A DNA stretch of 64,000 nucleotides, taken from contig JBMNGN010000004.1 in NCBI GenBank assembly GCA_050949865.1, positions 558,001 through 622,000 on the forward strand, given 5' to 3'. The DNA is from JBMNGN01 sp050949865. Its GTDB lineage: Bacteria > Bacillota > Syntrophomonadia > Syntrophomonadales > Syntrophomonadaceae. A program made the position numbers and the translations under genes. Shown here piece after piece: positions 15,975 through 23,397 of this stretch (its first letter is position 1; every line of letters starts with the position of its first letter). The notes below the pieces were generated by a model that worked only from the letters and a program-made list of their open reading frames with translations, searched no databases and was not told the DNA's origin.

Positions 15975-16703
15975 TTGAGTGAGATACTGGCTGGAGTGAA
16001 CAGTGTAACCGAAGCCCTGAAAGGCCGTCGAAAAATACATAAGATATATATACAAAATGGTCGCCAGGACAAAAGAATAGACCGCATAATAGATTCTGCC
16101 CAGGCTAAAGGGGTGTATATCCAATACCTGGATAAAGAAAAGCTGAATAAAATGTGCAAAGCCAACAATCATCAGGGAGTTATAGCCCTGGTTGATACTT
16201 ATACCTATGCCAGTATTGATCAAATACTGAACATTGCTGCCAGCCGGGGAGAACAACCATTTGTACTTATATTAGATGGAATAGAGGATCCCCACAATCT
16301 TGGCTCAATAATCAGGACGGCTGAATGTGCCGGGGTTCATGGGATCATTATTCCGAAACATAATTCGGCCGCCATTACTGAAGGGACGGTTAGAGCTTCT
16401 GCTGGGGCAGTAGAACATATTAGCATTGCTCGTGAAACCAACCTGGTAAATGCGATCAAGGCTTTGAAAGACCGTGGTTTATGGGTTGTTGGCACGGATA
16501 TGACAAGCAGCCATACCCTTTTTTCTACTAAGATTCCTACCCCGGCTGCATTGGTGATTGGTGGAGAAGGAAAGGGAATGAGAAGGTTAGTTAAAGATAA
16601 TTGTGATTTGATTATAAGCATACCATTGTTTGGAAGAATTAATTCCCTTAATGCCTCGGTAGCCGCAGGATTGCTAATTTATGAAATAATCCGCCAAAGG
16701 TAA
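15975..16703 (+). CDS. rlmB: 23S rRNA (guanosine-2'-O) methyltransferase RlmB
   Basis: A 242-residue SpoU/TrmH-family methyltransferase with an N-terminal L30e-like substrate-binding domain (ILAGVNSVTEALKG) and a C-terminal knotted domain. Motif 1 is LDGIEDPHNLGSIIRTAE, motif 2 LVIGGEGKGMRRL, motif 3 IPLFGRINSLNASVAAGLLIYE. It methylates G2251-equivalent in 23S rRNA. The start is TTG at 15975, preceded by a G-rich ribosome site (15960-15967). It is the last gene of the cys operon. Confidence 0.95.
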   Translation: MSEILAGVNSVTEALKGRRKIHKIYIQNGRQDKRIDRIIDSAQAKGVYIQYLDKEKLNKMCKANNHQGVIALVDTYTYASIDQILNIAASRGEQPFVLILDGIEDPHNLGSIIRTAECAGVHGIIIPKHNSAAITEGTVRASAGAVEHISIARETNLVNAIKALKDRGLWVVGTDMTSSHTLFSTKIPTPAALVIGGEGKGMRRLVKDNCDLIISIPLFGRINSLNASVAAGLLIYEIIRQR

Positions 16704-16770
16704 AGAATGCCCGACTGTGAGCCGATTCCGATACATTCTTAGCCTCCCGGTTAGCTAAAATAAGCTTGTC

Positions 16771-16800
16771 TTGACGATTTAAGGCTATGTGGCCTATAAT
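16771..16800 (+). promoter_or_regulatory. Sigma-A promoter for sigH
   Basis: TTGACG (16771-16776) and TATAAT (16795-16800) with an 18-base spacer, 62 bases before the sigH start. Confidence 0.7.
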
Positions 16801-16862
16801 AAATGAGGTACTCCGATTATTGTTCCACCAAGCAGAATTATAAAAATAATGGAGGCGATTGA

Positions 16863-17513
16863 ATGATCAATTCTGTCGCTGTCAAGAAGTATTATGTTGC
16901 TTATGTCGACATGCCCGACGAGGAAATTGTAGAACTGGCGCAACATGGAGAGCAGTCTGCAGTTGAGTTTCTGGTTGACAAGTATAGGAACTTTGTCAGG
17001 GCTAAAGCCAGATCATATTTCTTAATCGGAGCGGACAAGGAAGACATAATACAAGAGGGAATGATAGGCTTGTTTAAGGCAATCAGGGATTATAAACTGG
17101 ACAAGCTTACTTCCTTTAGGGCTTTTGCAGAATTATGTATTACCAGACAGATAATTACTGCGATCAAGACAGCTACTCGCCAGAAACATATACCTCTTAA
17201 TTCATATGTTTCATTAAACAAACCGATCTATGATGAAGAATCTGACCGTACCCTGATGGACATCTTATCGACTAGCAAGGTTACCAATCCTGAAGAAATA
17301 GTTATTAGCAGGGAAGAATTTATTTTTATTGAGAAGAAAATGGGAGAGATTTTAAGTTCTCTCGAATGGAAAGTTCTTATGGCTTATTTGGAAGGGAAAT
17401 CATATCAAGAGATAGCAGTTGAACTCAAACGCCATGTAAAGTCCATTGACAATGCTCTGCAAAGAGTAAAAAGAAAACTGGAAAAGTACCTTGAAGATAG
17501 AAATCAGTTTTGA
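16863..17513 (+). CDS. sigH: RNA polymerase sigma-H factor
   Basis: A 216-residue sigma-70 family factor with region 2 (AVEFLVDKYRNFVRAKARSYF, EDIIQEGMIGLFKAIRDY) and a C-terminal region 4 helix-turn-helix (YLEGKSYQEIAVEL...SIDNALQRVKRKL). The spacing and the DKEDIIQEG motif match sigma-H (Spo0H), which in endospore formers drives early sporulation and stationary-phase genes. Location just upstream of the tRNA/tuf/secE/nusG block is the usual one in Firmicutes. GGAGGCGATTG precedes the ATG. Confidence 0.95.
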   Translation: MINSVAVKKYYVAYVDMPDEEIVELAQHGEQSAVEFLVDKYRNFVRAKARSYFLIGADKEDIIQEGMIGLFKAIRDYKLDKLTSFRAFAELCITRQIITAIKTATRQKHIPLNSYVSLNKPIYDEESDRTLMDILSTSKVTNPEEIVISREEFIFIEKKMGEILSSLEWKVLMAYLEGKSYQEIAVELKRHVKSIDNALQRVKRKLEKYLEDRNQF

Positions 17514-17951
17514 CAAACAGGATTTATAACCCTCACTAATTCGTTTATAACCAGCGTACTAAACAGGCATTCCAAGAGAGAAAGTTAATATTTTAGAAAT
17601 TGGCTCCATCGTATTTATTTTGTGTGATGGGTTTGATTAAGTTATGACTGGCTTTGGTTCAAAGTACTTAAAAAGATTTATTCCTGGTTTCCCAAAGATT
17701 AGCCGCTAAGGTCCTAAAAGCAGCTTGCGGGTTACCGGAATGCATAAGTTGATTGTATAATGTCGTTGGGTGGGTACTCTCCTTTCAGATTTGTTTTTTG
17801 GCCACAACCATAACACCTTAGGGATACCCACCCTTTGCGATGCTTTTTTAGCCGAATAAAGTGCTGTGAACGAAACCCTGGTGGTTCAACACCAAAAGTT
17901 ACTGTAACTATTGACTTTGATAGAATCAGAGTATAAAATATTATTTGCTGA
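17514..17951 (+). other. Intergenic region between sigH and the tRNA cluster, with a candidate small RNA
   Basis: No plausible protein gene is seen. A possible promoter (TTACCG 17732-17737, TATAAT 17756-17761) is followed by a 9-bp inverted repeat GGGTGGGTA (17768-17776)/TACCCACCC (17825-17833) enclosing about 48 bases, with a T-run at 17844-17849. This could be a short non-coding RNA of ~80 bases. I do not recognise its family. The right end holds the tRNA operon promoter. Confidence 0.4.
17911..17939 (+). promoter_or_regulatory. Sigma-A promoter for the tRNA cluster
   Basis: TTGACT (17911-17916), 17-base spacer, TAAAAT (17934-17939), 12 bases before the first tRNA nucleotide. The distance fits a start of transcription a few bases upstream of the tRNA. 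Confidence 0.75.
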
Positions 17952-18027
17952 GCCGAGCTAGCTCAACCGGTAGAGCAGCTGACTTGTAATCAGCAGGTTG
18001 CGGGTTCAAGTCCTGTGCTCGGCTCCA
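17952..18027 (+). tRNA. tRNA-Thr (TGT)
   Basis: 76 bases with CCA encoded. Acceptor GCCGAGC pairs with GCTCGGC; anticodon stem GCTGA/TCAGC with loop CTTGTAA gives anticodon TGT (17985-17987); T-arm contains GGTTCAAGTCC. Confidence 0.97.
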
Positions 18028-18038
18028 ATAAAACAGCA

Positions 18039-18123
18039 GGAGGGATACCCAAGAGGCTAAAGGGGGCAGACTGTAAATCTGTTGGCACCGCCTTCGAAGG
18101 TTCGAATCCTTCTCCCTCCACCA
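18039..18123 (+). tRNA. tRNA-Tyr (GTA)
   Basis: 85 bases with a long variable arm (class II) and encoded CCA. Acceptor GGAGGGA pairs with TCCCTCC; anticodon loop CTGTAAA gives GTA; T-loop GTTCGAATC. Confidence 0.97.
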
Positions 18124-18130
18124 TTATCGA

Positions 18131-18206
18131 CGCGGGATGGAGCAATAGGTAGCTCGTCGGGCTCATAACCCGAAGGTTGCTGGTTCAAGTCCGGCTCCCG
18201 CAACCA
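18131..18206 (+). tRNA. Initiator tRNA-fMet (CAT)
   Basis: 76 bases with encoded CCA. Initiator features are visible: a C1-A72 mismatch at the top of the acceptor stem and three consecutive G-C pairs next to the anticodon loop (CGGG-CTCATAA-CCCG). Its final bases GCAACCA are copied in the repeats that follow. Confidence 0.96.
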
Positions 18207-18363
18207 TGATAATCTTTCCCGTAAGGGAAGTAAGACGGTAGTCCCCGAAGGGGGCAACCATGATAATCTTTCCCGTAAGGGAAATAAGACGGTAGTCCCC
18301 GCAGGGGGCAACCATTTGAAATTTACCCCGTAAGGGAAATAAGACGGTAGTCCCCGCAGGGGG
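18201..18363. repeat. Three tandem ~54-base units extending from the tRNA-fMet 3' end
   Basis: Units start at 18201, 18255 and 18309 (54, 54 and 55 bases). Each begins CAACCA, identical to the tRNA-fMet tail, and contains two hairpins: TTCCC-GTAA-GGGAA type and GTCCCC-G(C/A)A-GGGGGC type. Units 1 and 2 differ at two positions; unit 3 diverges in its first 20 bases. A fourth partial CAAC follows at 18364. There are no spacers, so this is not a CRISPR. It could affect 3' processing of the tRNA precursor. Confidence 0.9.
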
Positions 18364-18372
18364 CAACATAAA

Positions 18373-18448
18373 GCCCATATAGCTCAGCCGGCAGAGCGTA
18401 TCCTTGGTAAGGATAAGGTCACCGGTTCAAGTCCGGTTATGGGCTCCA
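18373..18448 (+). tRNA. tRNA-Thr (GGT)
   Basis: 76 bases with encoded CCA. Acceptor GCCCATA pairs with TATGGGC; anticodon stem TATCC/GGATA, loop TTGGTAA, anticodon GGT; T-arm CCGGTTCAAGTCCGG. Confidence 0.96.
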
Positions 18449-18451
18449 TGA

Positions 18452-18528
18452 GGCGGCGTAGCTCAGTTGGCTAGAGCATACGGTTCATACCCGTAGTGTC
18501 AGGGGTTCAAATCCCTTCGCCGCTACCA
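18452..18528 (+). tRNA. Elongator tRNA-Met (CAT)
   Basis: 77 bases with encoded CCA. Acceptor GGCGGCG pairs with CGCCGCT (one G-T); anticodon stem TACGG/CCGTA, loop TTCATAC, anticodon CAT. A full acceptor stem and lack of the three G-C pairs exclude the initiator. The body resembles Met rather than Ile-2 (lysidine) tRNA. Confidence 0.92.
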
Positions 18529-18538
18529 TACGAAAATT

Positions 18539-18563
18539 AAGGAGTGTTTCTTCCACTCCTTTT
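18539..18563 (+). terminator. Intrinsic terminator of the tRNA operon
   Basis: AAGGAGTG (18539-18546) pairs with CACTCCTT (18554-18561) over 8 bp, loop 7 bases, ending in TTTT. Confidence 0.85.
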
Positions 18564-18634
18564 ATTTCGTTACCGTATTGGGTAAAATAAATTATACTAT
18601 TTATTCTTCAGAAAGGGGAAAGGTGAGAGAAGGA

Positions 18635-19837
18635 ATGGCAAAGGCTAAATACGAGAGGACAAAACCCCATCTTAACATTGGGACAATAGGTCATGTAGAC
18701 CATGGCAAGACAACATTAACGGCGGCCATAACCCTGATACTATCTAAAGTAGGAGGAGCAGTAGCCACATCATACGATTCAATTGACAAGGCCCCGGAAG
18801 AGAGGGAAAGGGGCATAACTATCAACACCTCTCATGTAGAGTATCAAACAGAGACCAGGCATTATGCTCATGTAGACTGTCCGGGACATGCAGACTACAT
18901 AAAGAACATGATAACCGGGGCAGCGCAGATGGATGGTTCGATACTGGTGGTATCAGCAGCAGACGGTCCAATGCCGCAGACCAGGGAGCATATACTTTTA
19001 GCGAGGCAGGTAGGCGTGCCTTATATAGTAGTATTCATGAACAAGGTAGACATGGTAGATGATGAAGAGCTCTTGGAATTAGTAGACATGGAAATAAGGG
19101 AGCTGTTAAGCACGTATGAATTTCCTGGGGATGAAATACCGATAATAAGGGGTTCAGCCTTAAAGGCCCTGGAATGTGGATGCGGGAGCAGGGAATGTGA
19201 ATGGTGTAAGCAGATATGGGAACTGATGGATGCAGTAGACACGTATGTTCCGTTACCGGAAAGGGCCGTGGACAAACCATTCCTGATGCCGATAGAAGAT
19301 GTATTCACAATAACCGGTAGAGGTACAGTAACGACCGGCAGGGTAGAGAGAGGCCGTGTAAAGGTAGGAGACGAAGTAGAAATAGTAGGGATGAGGGAAG
19401 CCACGAGGAAGACGGTATGCACGGGAGTAGAGATGTTCCGGAAGCTTCTTGACTATGCAGAAGCAGGGGATAATATAGGTACCCTGTTAAGGGGAGTAGA
19501 CAGGAAAGAAGTAGAGAGAGGTATGGTACTGGCGAAGCCGGGAAGTATCAAACCGTTAACCAAGTTTTCGGCGGAGGTATATGTATTAACGAAAGAGGAA
19601 GGCGGAAGGCACACACCGTTCTTTGGAGGTTACCGGCCCCAGTTTTATTTTAGGACCACGGACGTAACGGGGGTAATACAGCTTCCAGAGGGAGTAGAGA
19701 TGGTAATGCCAGGGGACAATATTCAGATGTCCATCGAACTAATAACTCCGATAGCCATAGAAGAAGGTTTGAGATTTGCCATAAGGGAAGGCGGAAGAAC
19801 GGTCGGGGCAGGAGTTGTTACTGCGATAAACGAGTAG
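18635..19837 (+). CDS. tuf: Elongation factor Tu, copy 1
   Basis: 400 residues from ATG 18635, the start shared with the second copy and preceded by AGGTGAGAGAAGGA; an in-frame extension to 18578 lacks support. GTPase motifs: GHVDHGKT (G1), DCPGHADY (G3), NKVD (G4). It delivers aminoacyl-tRNA to the ribosome. Domain I contains a cysteine cluster at residues 181-191 (CGCGSRECEWC) that could bind a metal. The DNA matches the copy at 34908 at every base I compared except one silent change (19471). Isoleucine codons are strongly skewed to ATA (24 of 30), unlike neighbouring ribosomal genes. Confidence 0.98.
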   Translation: MAKAKYERTKPHLNIGTIGHVDHGKTTLTAAITLILSKVGGAVATSYDSIDKAPEERERGITINTSHVEYQTETRHYAHVDCPGHADYIKNMITGAAQMDGSILVVSAADGPMPQTREHILLARQVGVPYIVVFMNKVDMVDDEELLELVDMEIRELLSTYEFPGDEIPIIRGSALKALECGCGSRECEWCKQIWELMDAVDTYVPLPERAVDKPFLMPIEDVFTITGRGTVTTGRVERGRVKVGDEVEIVGMREATRKTVCTGVEMFRKLLDYAEAGDNIGTLLRGVDRKEVERGMVLAKPGSIKPLTKFSAEVYVLTKEEGGRHTPFFGGYRPQFYFRTTDVTGVIQLPEGVEMVMPGDNIQMSIELITPIAIEEGLRFAIREGGRTVGAGVVTAINE

Positions 19838-19844
19838 GGGAAAC

Positions 19845-19895
19845 AGGGGGACGGTTCTTTTGGCTCGCCCCCCGAGCCAAAAGAACCGTCCCCCT
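19845..19895. repeat. Perfect 23-bp palindrome, REP/RAYT-like
   Basis: Left arm 19845-19867 and right arm 19873-19895 are exact reverse complements around a CCCCC loop, with the core GGGGGACGGTTCTTTTGGCT. Similar GGGGACGGTTCT-type palindromes recur in many bacterial genomes, often linked to REP-associated tyrosine transposases (from memory). It starts 8 bases after the tuf1 stop, has no T-run, and could also stabilise the tuf mRNA end or slow polymerase. No transposase gene is nearby. Confidence 0.85.
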
Positions 19896-19967
19896 AACTT
19901 ATTGACTAATGGCTCACCTTATGCTAAAGTATTCTAGTATTTTTACCCTGGAGATGGAGGTTTCAAT

Positions 19968-20117
19968 ATGAGAGTAGGAATAACGCTAGCTTGCACTGAC
20001 TGCAAACAGCGCAACTATACAACGACCAAAAATAAGAAAAAGCATAATGAAAGGATTGAACTACGGAAATACTGTAGATTCTGTAATGCTCACACGATCC
20101 ATAAGGAGATTAAATAA
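19968..20117 (+). CDS. rpmG: Ribosomal protein L33
   Basis: A 49-residue protein, too short for most gene callers' cut-offs. It starts MRVGITLACTDCKQRNY and has the two CxxC pairs CTDC and CRFC of the zinc-binding (C+) L33 form, ending HTIHKEIK. It belongs to the large ribosomal subunit near the E site. The ribosome site GGAGATGGAGG lies 7 bases before ATG 19968. It begins the rpmG-secE-nusG-rplKA transcript. Confidence 0.97.
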   Translation: MRVGITLACTDCKQRNYTTTKNKKKHNERIELRKYCRFCNAHTIHKEIK

Positions 20118-20133
20118 TCGGGATGTGAAAATC

Positions 20134-20373
20134 TTGGCAAAAAACAACTTACCGACCAAAAGGGAAGCTGCTGCTAATTGGGTTGCAAAATCAAAGCAGT
20201 ATTTAATCAATGTTTATAGAGAATTGAAAAAAGTTCACTGGCCAGGACGTAAACAACTGGTAGCATATACTGGGGTGGTTTTATTTTCGGTTGCTCTTAT
20301 TGCGGCTATAATTTGGCTGTTTGATACTGCCCTATCGTGGTTACTCAAAAACCTATTTTCTGCCTTAACTTAA
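20134..20373 (+). CDS. secE: Preprotein translocase subunit SecE
   Basis: A small inner-membrane protein: a basic amphipathic stretch ending VYRELKKVHWPGRKQL, the SecE hallmark, then one transmembrane helix (TGVVLFSVALIAAIIWLF). It clamps SecY in the Sec channel. The start is uncertain: TTG 20134 (79 aa) has GGATGTGA a few bases upstream, while GTG 20125 would add three residues. Order rpmG-secE-nusG is standard. It shares one base with the nusG ATG (TAATG). Confidence 0.95.
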   Translation: MAKNNLPTKREAAANWVAKSKQYLINVYRELKKVHWPGRKQLVAYTGVVLFSVALIAAIIWLFDTALSWLLKNLFSALT

Positions 20374-20990
20374 TGGAGGGGGTGGCTCCAATTACTGCAA
20401 ATCAACAACTGGAACCTGACAAGGAGGCCGGAGGAATTCATCCGGATGGGGTTGAAAAGCATAAAGGAGATTGGTATGTAGTACATACCTATTCCGGGTA
20501 TGAAAACAAGATCAAGGTTGACCTTGCTAAACGGGTTGAATCCATGAATATGCAAAACAAAATATTTGATATAATAATCCCGGAAGAGAAAGAAGTCGAA
20601 TATAAAGGCGGTAAGAAAAAGATTACCAGCAAAAGGGTATTTCCGGGTTATGTTATCGTAAACATGATTATGGATGAGGATTCTTGGTATGTAGTCCGAC
20701 ATACCCCGGGGGTTACCGGATTTGTTGGCAGTGGCACCAAACCTATCCCATTACAGCAAAGTGAAATTGACAAGATATTCAGGCAGATGGGTTTGATGGG
20801 TGGCAAGAAGCCAAAAATAATTGATGTTAAAATCGGGGAGAGCATTAAGGTCAAAACCGGGCCTTTTGCTAATTTTGAAGGTGTTGTGAGAGAACTGCTG
20901 CCTGATCGGGGTAAGGTTAGAGTAAACATATCCATGTTTGGAAGAGAGACCCCGGTAGAATTGGATTATGAGCAAATAGATAAAGTGTAA
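20373..20990 (+). CDS. nusG: Transcription termination/antitermination factor NusG
   Basis: The NGN domain (WYVVHTYSGYENKIK) is followed by a C-terminal KOW domain (GESIKVKTGPFANFEGVVREL). It modulates RNA polymerase pausing and links to Rho or ribosomal S10. The start is set at ATG 20373, which overlaps the secE stop as TAATG, giving 205 aa with an acidic N-terminal extension of about 33 residues. A GTG at 20382 or even ATT at 20391, which has GGAGGGGG upstream, are alternatives. Confidence 0.97.
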   Translation: MEGVAPITANQQLEPDKEAGGIHPDGVEKHKGDWYVVHTYSGYENKIKVDLAKRVESMNMQNKIFDIIIPEEKEVEYKGGKKKITSKRVFPGYVIVNMIMDEDSWYVVRHTPGVTGFVGSGTKPIPLQQSEIDKIFRQMGLMGGKKPKIIDVKIGESIKVKTGPFANFEGVVRELLPDRGKVRVNISMFGRETPVELDYEQIDKV

Positions 20991-21002
20991 GGAGGTGCAA
21001 GT

Positions 21003-21428
21003 ATGGCAAAAAAGATTAAGGGCAAGGTATCGCTGCAGATATCTGGAGGCAAGGCTACCCCCGCTCCTCCTGTTGGTCCGGCGCTTGGCCAGTATGGAGT
21101 AAACATAATGGGCTTTTGCAAGGAGTACAATGCCAAGACTGCCAACCAGGCAGGATTTATTGTTCCGGTAGAGATTACCATTTACGAAGACCGTTCATTT
21201 ACTTTTGTATTAAAATCCCCACCGGCTTCCGACTTGCTGAAAAAGGCGGCAAATACTGAGAAAGGCTCCAGTACACCTAATGTTAAGAAAATAGGTAAGG
21301 TCACCAGGGCGAAAATAAAAGAAATTGCGGAGATGAAAAAAGAAGATCTTAATGCAGCCAGCATCGAAGCAGCGATGCGAATGGTGGAAGGAACTGCTCG
21401 CAGCATGGGTATCGAGGTTGTAGACTAA
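21003..21428 (+). CDS. rplK: Ribosomal protein L11
   Basis: 141 aa with the N-terminal proline-rich loop PAPPVGPALGQYGVNIMGFCKEYN that meets elongation factors and thiopeptides, and a C-terminal rRNA-binding domain ending ARSMGIEVVD. It forms the GTPase-associated stalk base with 23S rRNA. AAGGAGGTG precedes ATG 21003 and the gene lies 12 bases after nusG, so the two are translated from one message. Confidence 0.99.
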   Translation: MAKKIKGKVSLQISGGKATPAPPVGPALGQYGVNIMGFCKEYNAKTANQAGFIVPVEITIYEDRSFTFVLKSPPASDLLKKAANTEKGSSTPNVKKIGKVTRAKIKEIAEMKKEDLNAASIEAAMRMVEGTARSMGIEVVD

Positions 21429-21475
21429 TAAACTGTGGGAGGACAATGATCCGTATTACCACAAGGAGGAATAAC

Positions 21476-22174
21476 ATGAAAAAAGGAAAAGCTTATTTGG
21501 ATGCTATTAAAAAATATGATCGCTATAAATTGTACGAGCCGATTGAGGCATTGAAATTGGCTAAAGAGCTTTCCTCAGCCAAATTTGATGAGACTATAGA
21601 GGTCCATATTAAATTAGGGGTTGATCCAAGGCATGCAGATCAACAGGTCAGAGGTACGGTAAGCTTACCTCATGGTATTGGAAAAACTAGAAAAGTATTG
21701 GTTTTTGCCAAAGGCGAAAAGCAGAAAGAAGCTTCTGAGGCCGGTGCAGATTTTGTCGGCGGAGAAGAACTGGCAGAAAAAATACAGGGTGGCTGGTTTG
21801 AATTTGATGTTGCAGTAGCTACTCCGGACATGATGTCCGTAGTTGGCAGGTTGGGGAAAATACTTGGTCCAAGAGGGCTTATGCCGAATCCCAAATCAGG
21901 TACGGTAACATTTGATATTGCACGTACAGTTAACGAACTAAAAGCTGGCAGAATAGAATACCGGGTCGACAAGACCTCTATCATTCATGCCCCGGTAGGT
22001 AAGGTATCTTTCGATACAGAAAAGCTGCTGGAAAACCTTAACGTTTTTGCTGAAGCGCTAATTAAGGCCAAACCTGCTGCTGCTAAAGGGCAATATATGC
22101 GTTCGGTGAGTGTTTGCACTACCATGGGGCCAGGGATTAAAATAAATCCCTTGGCATTGATGGCGAAAAAATAG
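21476..22174 (+). CDS. rplA: Ribosomal protein L1
   Basis: 232 aa from ATG 21476, chosen because AAGGAGGA lies 5 bases before it; the frame is open further upstream to 21446. Signature GKILGPRGLMPNPKSGTV is complete. L1 forms the mobile stalk over the E site and in many bacteria represses its own operon. It follows rplK by 47 bases. The L10 leader starts just downstream. Confidence 0.99.
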   Translation: MKKGKAYLDAIKKYDRYKLYEPIEALKLAKELSSAKFDETIEVHIKLGVDPRHADQQVRGTVSLPHGIGKTRKVLVFAKGEKQKEASEAGADFVGGEELAEKIQGGWFEFDVAVATPDMMSVVGRLGKILGPRGLMPNPKSGTVTFDIARTVNELKAGRIEYRVDKTSIIHAPVGKVSFDTEKLLENLNVFAEALIKAKPAAAKGQYMRSVSVCTTMGPGIKINPLALMAKK

Positions 22175-22189
22175 TCTTAGAGATTATTA

Positions 22190-22325
22190 AAACTGAAAAT
22201 CAGACCATAGACAGCCGGTGGCGAAAGCCTTAATGAATCCATTTCACCTGCCGAGGTTATTATCATAGATCAAGTTTTTGAAATAATGGCCTCTGTGTGG
22301 GATCGCAGGGGCTATTGCTTTTCTA
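22190..22325 (+). promoter_or_regulatory. L10 leader RNA
   Basis: The gap before rplJ contains the typical L10 leader arrangement: ACAGCCGGTGGCGAAAGCC, AATGAATCCATTTCACCTGCC, then a terminator-like hairpin (22285-22295 with 22306-22316, 11 bp including two G-T pairs) and TTTT at 22319-22322. Binding of the L10-(L7/L12) complex to such leaders represses rplJ-rplL. Confidence 0.88.
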
Positions 22326-22425
22326 GAATAGTAGTATTTTGCTAAACAAGTCCAGCTAATAACTAGGTAAGTGCTTTTGGAGTTCATTAATTATACTTAT
22401 GGCCTAAAAAAGGGGGTGAATATTG

Positions 22426-22950
22426 ATGCCCAGGATAGAAGAAAAACAAAAAACAGTTGCGGTTCTGGAAGAGAAATTTAGAAACGCTACTCTGGTAGTG
22501 TTTACCGATTACCGGGGAACAAGTGTCCAAGAGATCACAGGCTTAAGAAACAGGCTTCGAGTACCGGGAGTAGAATACCGAGTAGTCAAGAATACTATGG
22601 CAGAGTTTGCTTTAAAAAATCTGGGTTTAAGCCAGATTATTGAACATATTAGCGGACCCAATGCAGTTCTATTTAGCAAGGAGGATCCGGTAGGTCCAGT
22701 TAAAACACTGTTTGAGTTCATTAAACAGTATAAAAAGCTGGAAATAAAAGTCGGCCTTTTAAATGGACAGGTGTTGTCTTCCGGCCAGATTAAGGATTTG
22801 GCCGAATTGCCCTCCAGAGAAGTTTTGGTGTCCCAGGTCCTAGGTACCTTACAGGCTCCGATTACCAGTTTTGTTTATGTACTCAATGCTAACCTTTCAG
22901 GTTTGGTTAGAGTCTTAAACCAGATTAAGGAGAAACAAGAAGCTGTTTAG
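22426..22950 (+). CDS. rplJ: Ribosomal protein L10
   Basis: 174 aa from ATG 22426, with AGGGGGTGA 7 bases upstream; a TTG one codon earlier is less likely. N-terminal rRNA-binding domain with VVFTDYRGTSVQEI and RVVKNTMAEFALKN, and a C-terminal helix (VYVLNANLSGLVRVLNQI) that anchors L7/L12 dimers. It is regulated through the leader upstream and followed by rplL. Confidence 0.98.
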   Translation: MPRIEEKQKTVAVLEEKFRNATLVVFTDYRGTSVQEITGLRNRLRVPGVEYRVVKNTMAEFALKNLGLSQIIEHISGPNAVLFSKEDPVGPVKTLFEFIKQYKKLEIKVGLLNGQVLSSGQIKDLAELPSREVLVSQVLGTLQAPITSFVYVLNANLSGLVRVLNQIKEKQEAV

Positions 22951-22991
22951 TTATTAAATAGAATATAAAGATAAATAGGAGGTATATATAC

Positions 22992-23372
22992 ATGAGTAAA
23001 GTACAGGAAGTAATTGATATTGTAAAAGGATTAACCGTTCTAGAACTGTCAGAGCTGGTTAAGGCTCTGGAGGAAGAATTTGGAGTAACTGCGGCTGCTC
23101 CGGTGGCAGTTGCAGCTGCTCCGGCAGCAGGAGGAGCAGCTGCTCCGGAAGTTGAAGAAAAGACTGAATTCGATGTAATTCTTGCCAGCGCAGGAGAGAA
23201 AAAGATTAACGTAATTAAGGTAGTCCGCGAACTGACCGGTTTAGGACTTAAAGAAGCCAAAGCCCTGGTTGATGAAGCTCCAAACCCGGTTAAAGAAAAG
23301 ATATCCAAGGAAGAGGCTGATCAAATCAAGGCTAAATTAGAAGAAGCTGGGGCGACAGTAGAAGTTAAATAG
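22992..23372 (+). CDS. rplL: Ribosomal protein L7/L12
   Basis: 126 aa: an N-terminal dimerisation domain (VIDIVKGLTVLELSELVKALEEEFGV), an Ala/Pro/Gly-rich hinge (residues ~35-55), and the C-terminal factor-binding domain with GLGLKEAKALVDEAP. It recruits translational GTPases to the ribosome. A terminator-like hairpin follows 26 bases later. Confidence 0.99.
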   Translation: MSKVQEVIDIVKGLTVLELSELVKALEEEFGVTAAAPVAVAAAPAAGGAAAPEVEEKTEFDVILASAGEKKINVIKVVRELTGLGLKEAKALVDEAPNPVKEKISKEEADQIKAKLEEAGATVEVK

Positions 23373-23397
23373 GATAGGGATCTAAGGCTAAGTAGGA

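Noticed and set aside
18201..18363. Repeat array as a CRISPR
   Set aside because: Units are directly contiguous with no unique spacers, and no cas genes are present.
18057..18378. Minus-strand open frames (71-84 aa) across the tRNA cluster, including a GLEPATFGL-like peptide
   Set aside because: They are antisense to tRNA genes and the tandem repeats; this peptide is a well-known annotation artefact of antisense tRNA sequence.
19021..19422. Minus-strand 133-aa frame in both tuf genes
   Set aside because: It is the antisense of the EF-Tu coding frame and is duplicated only because tuf is duplicated.
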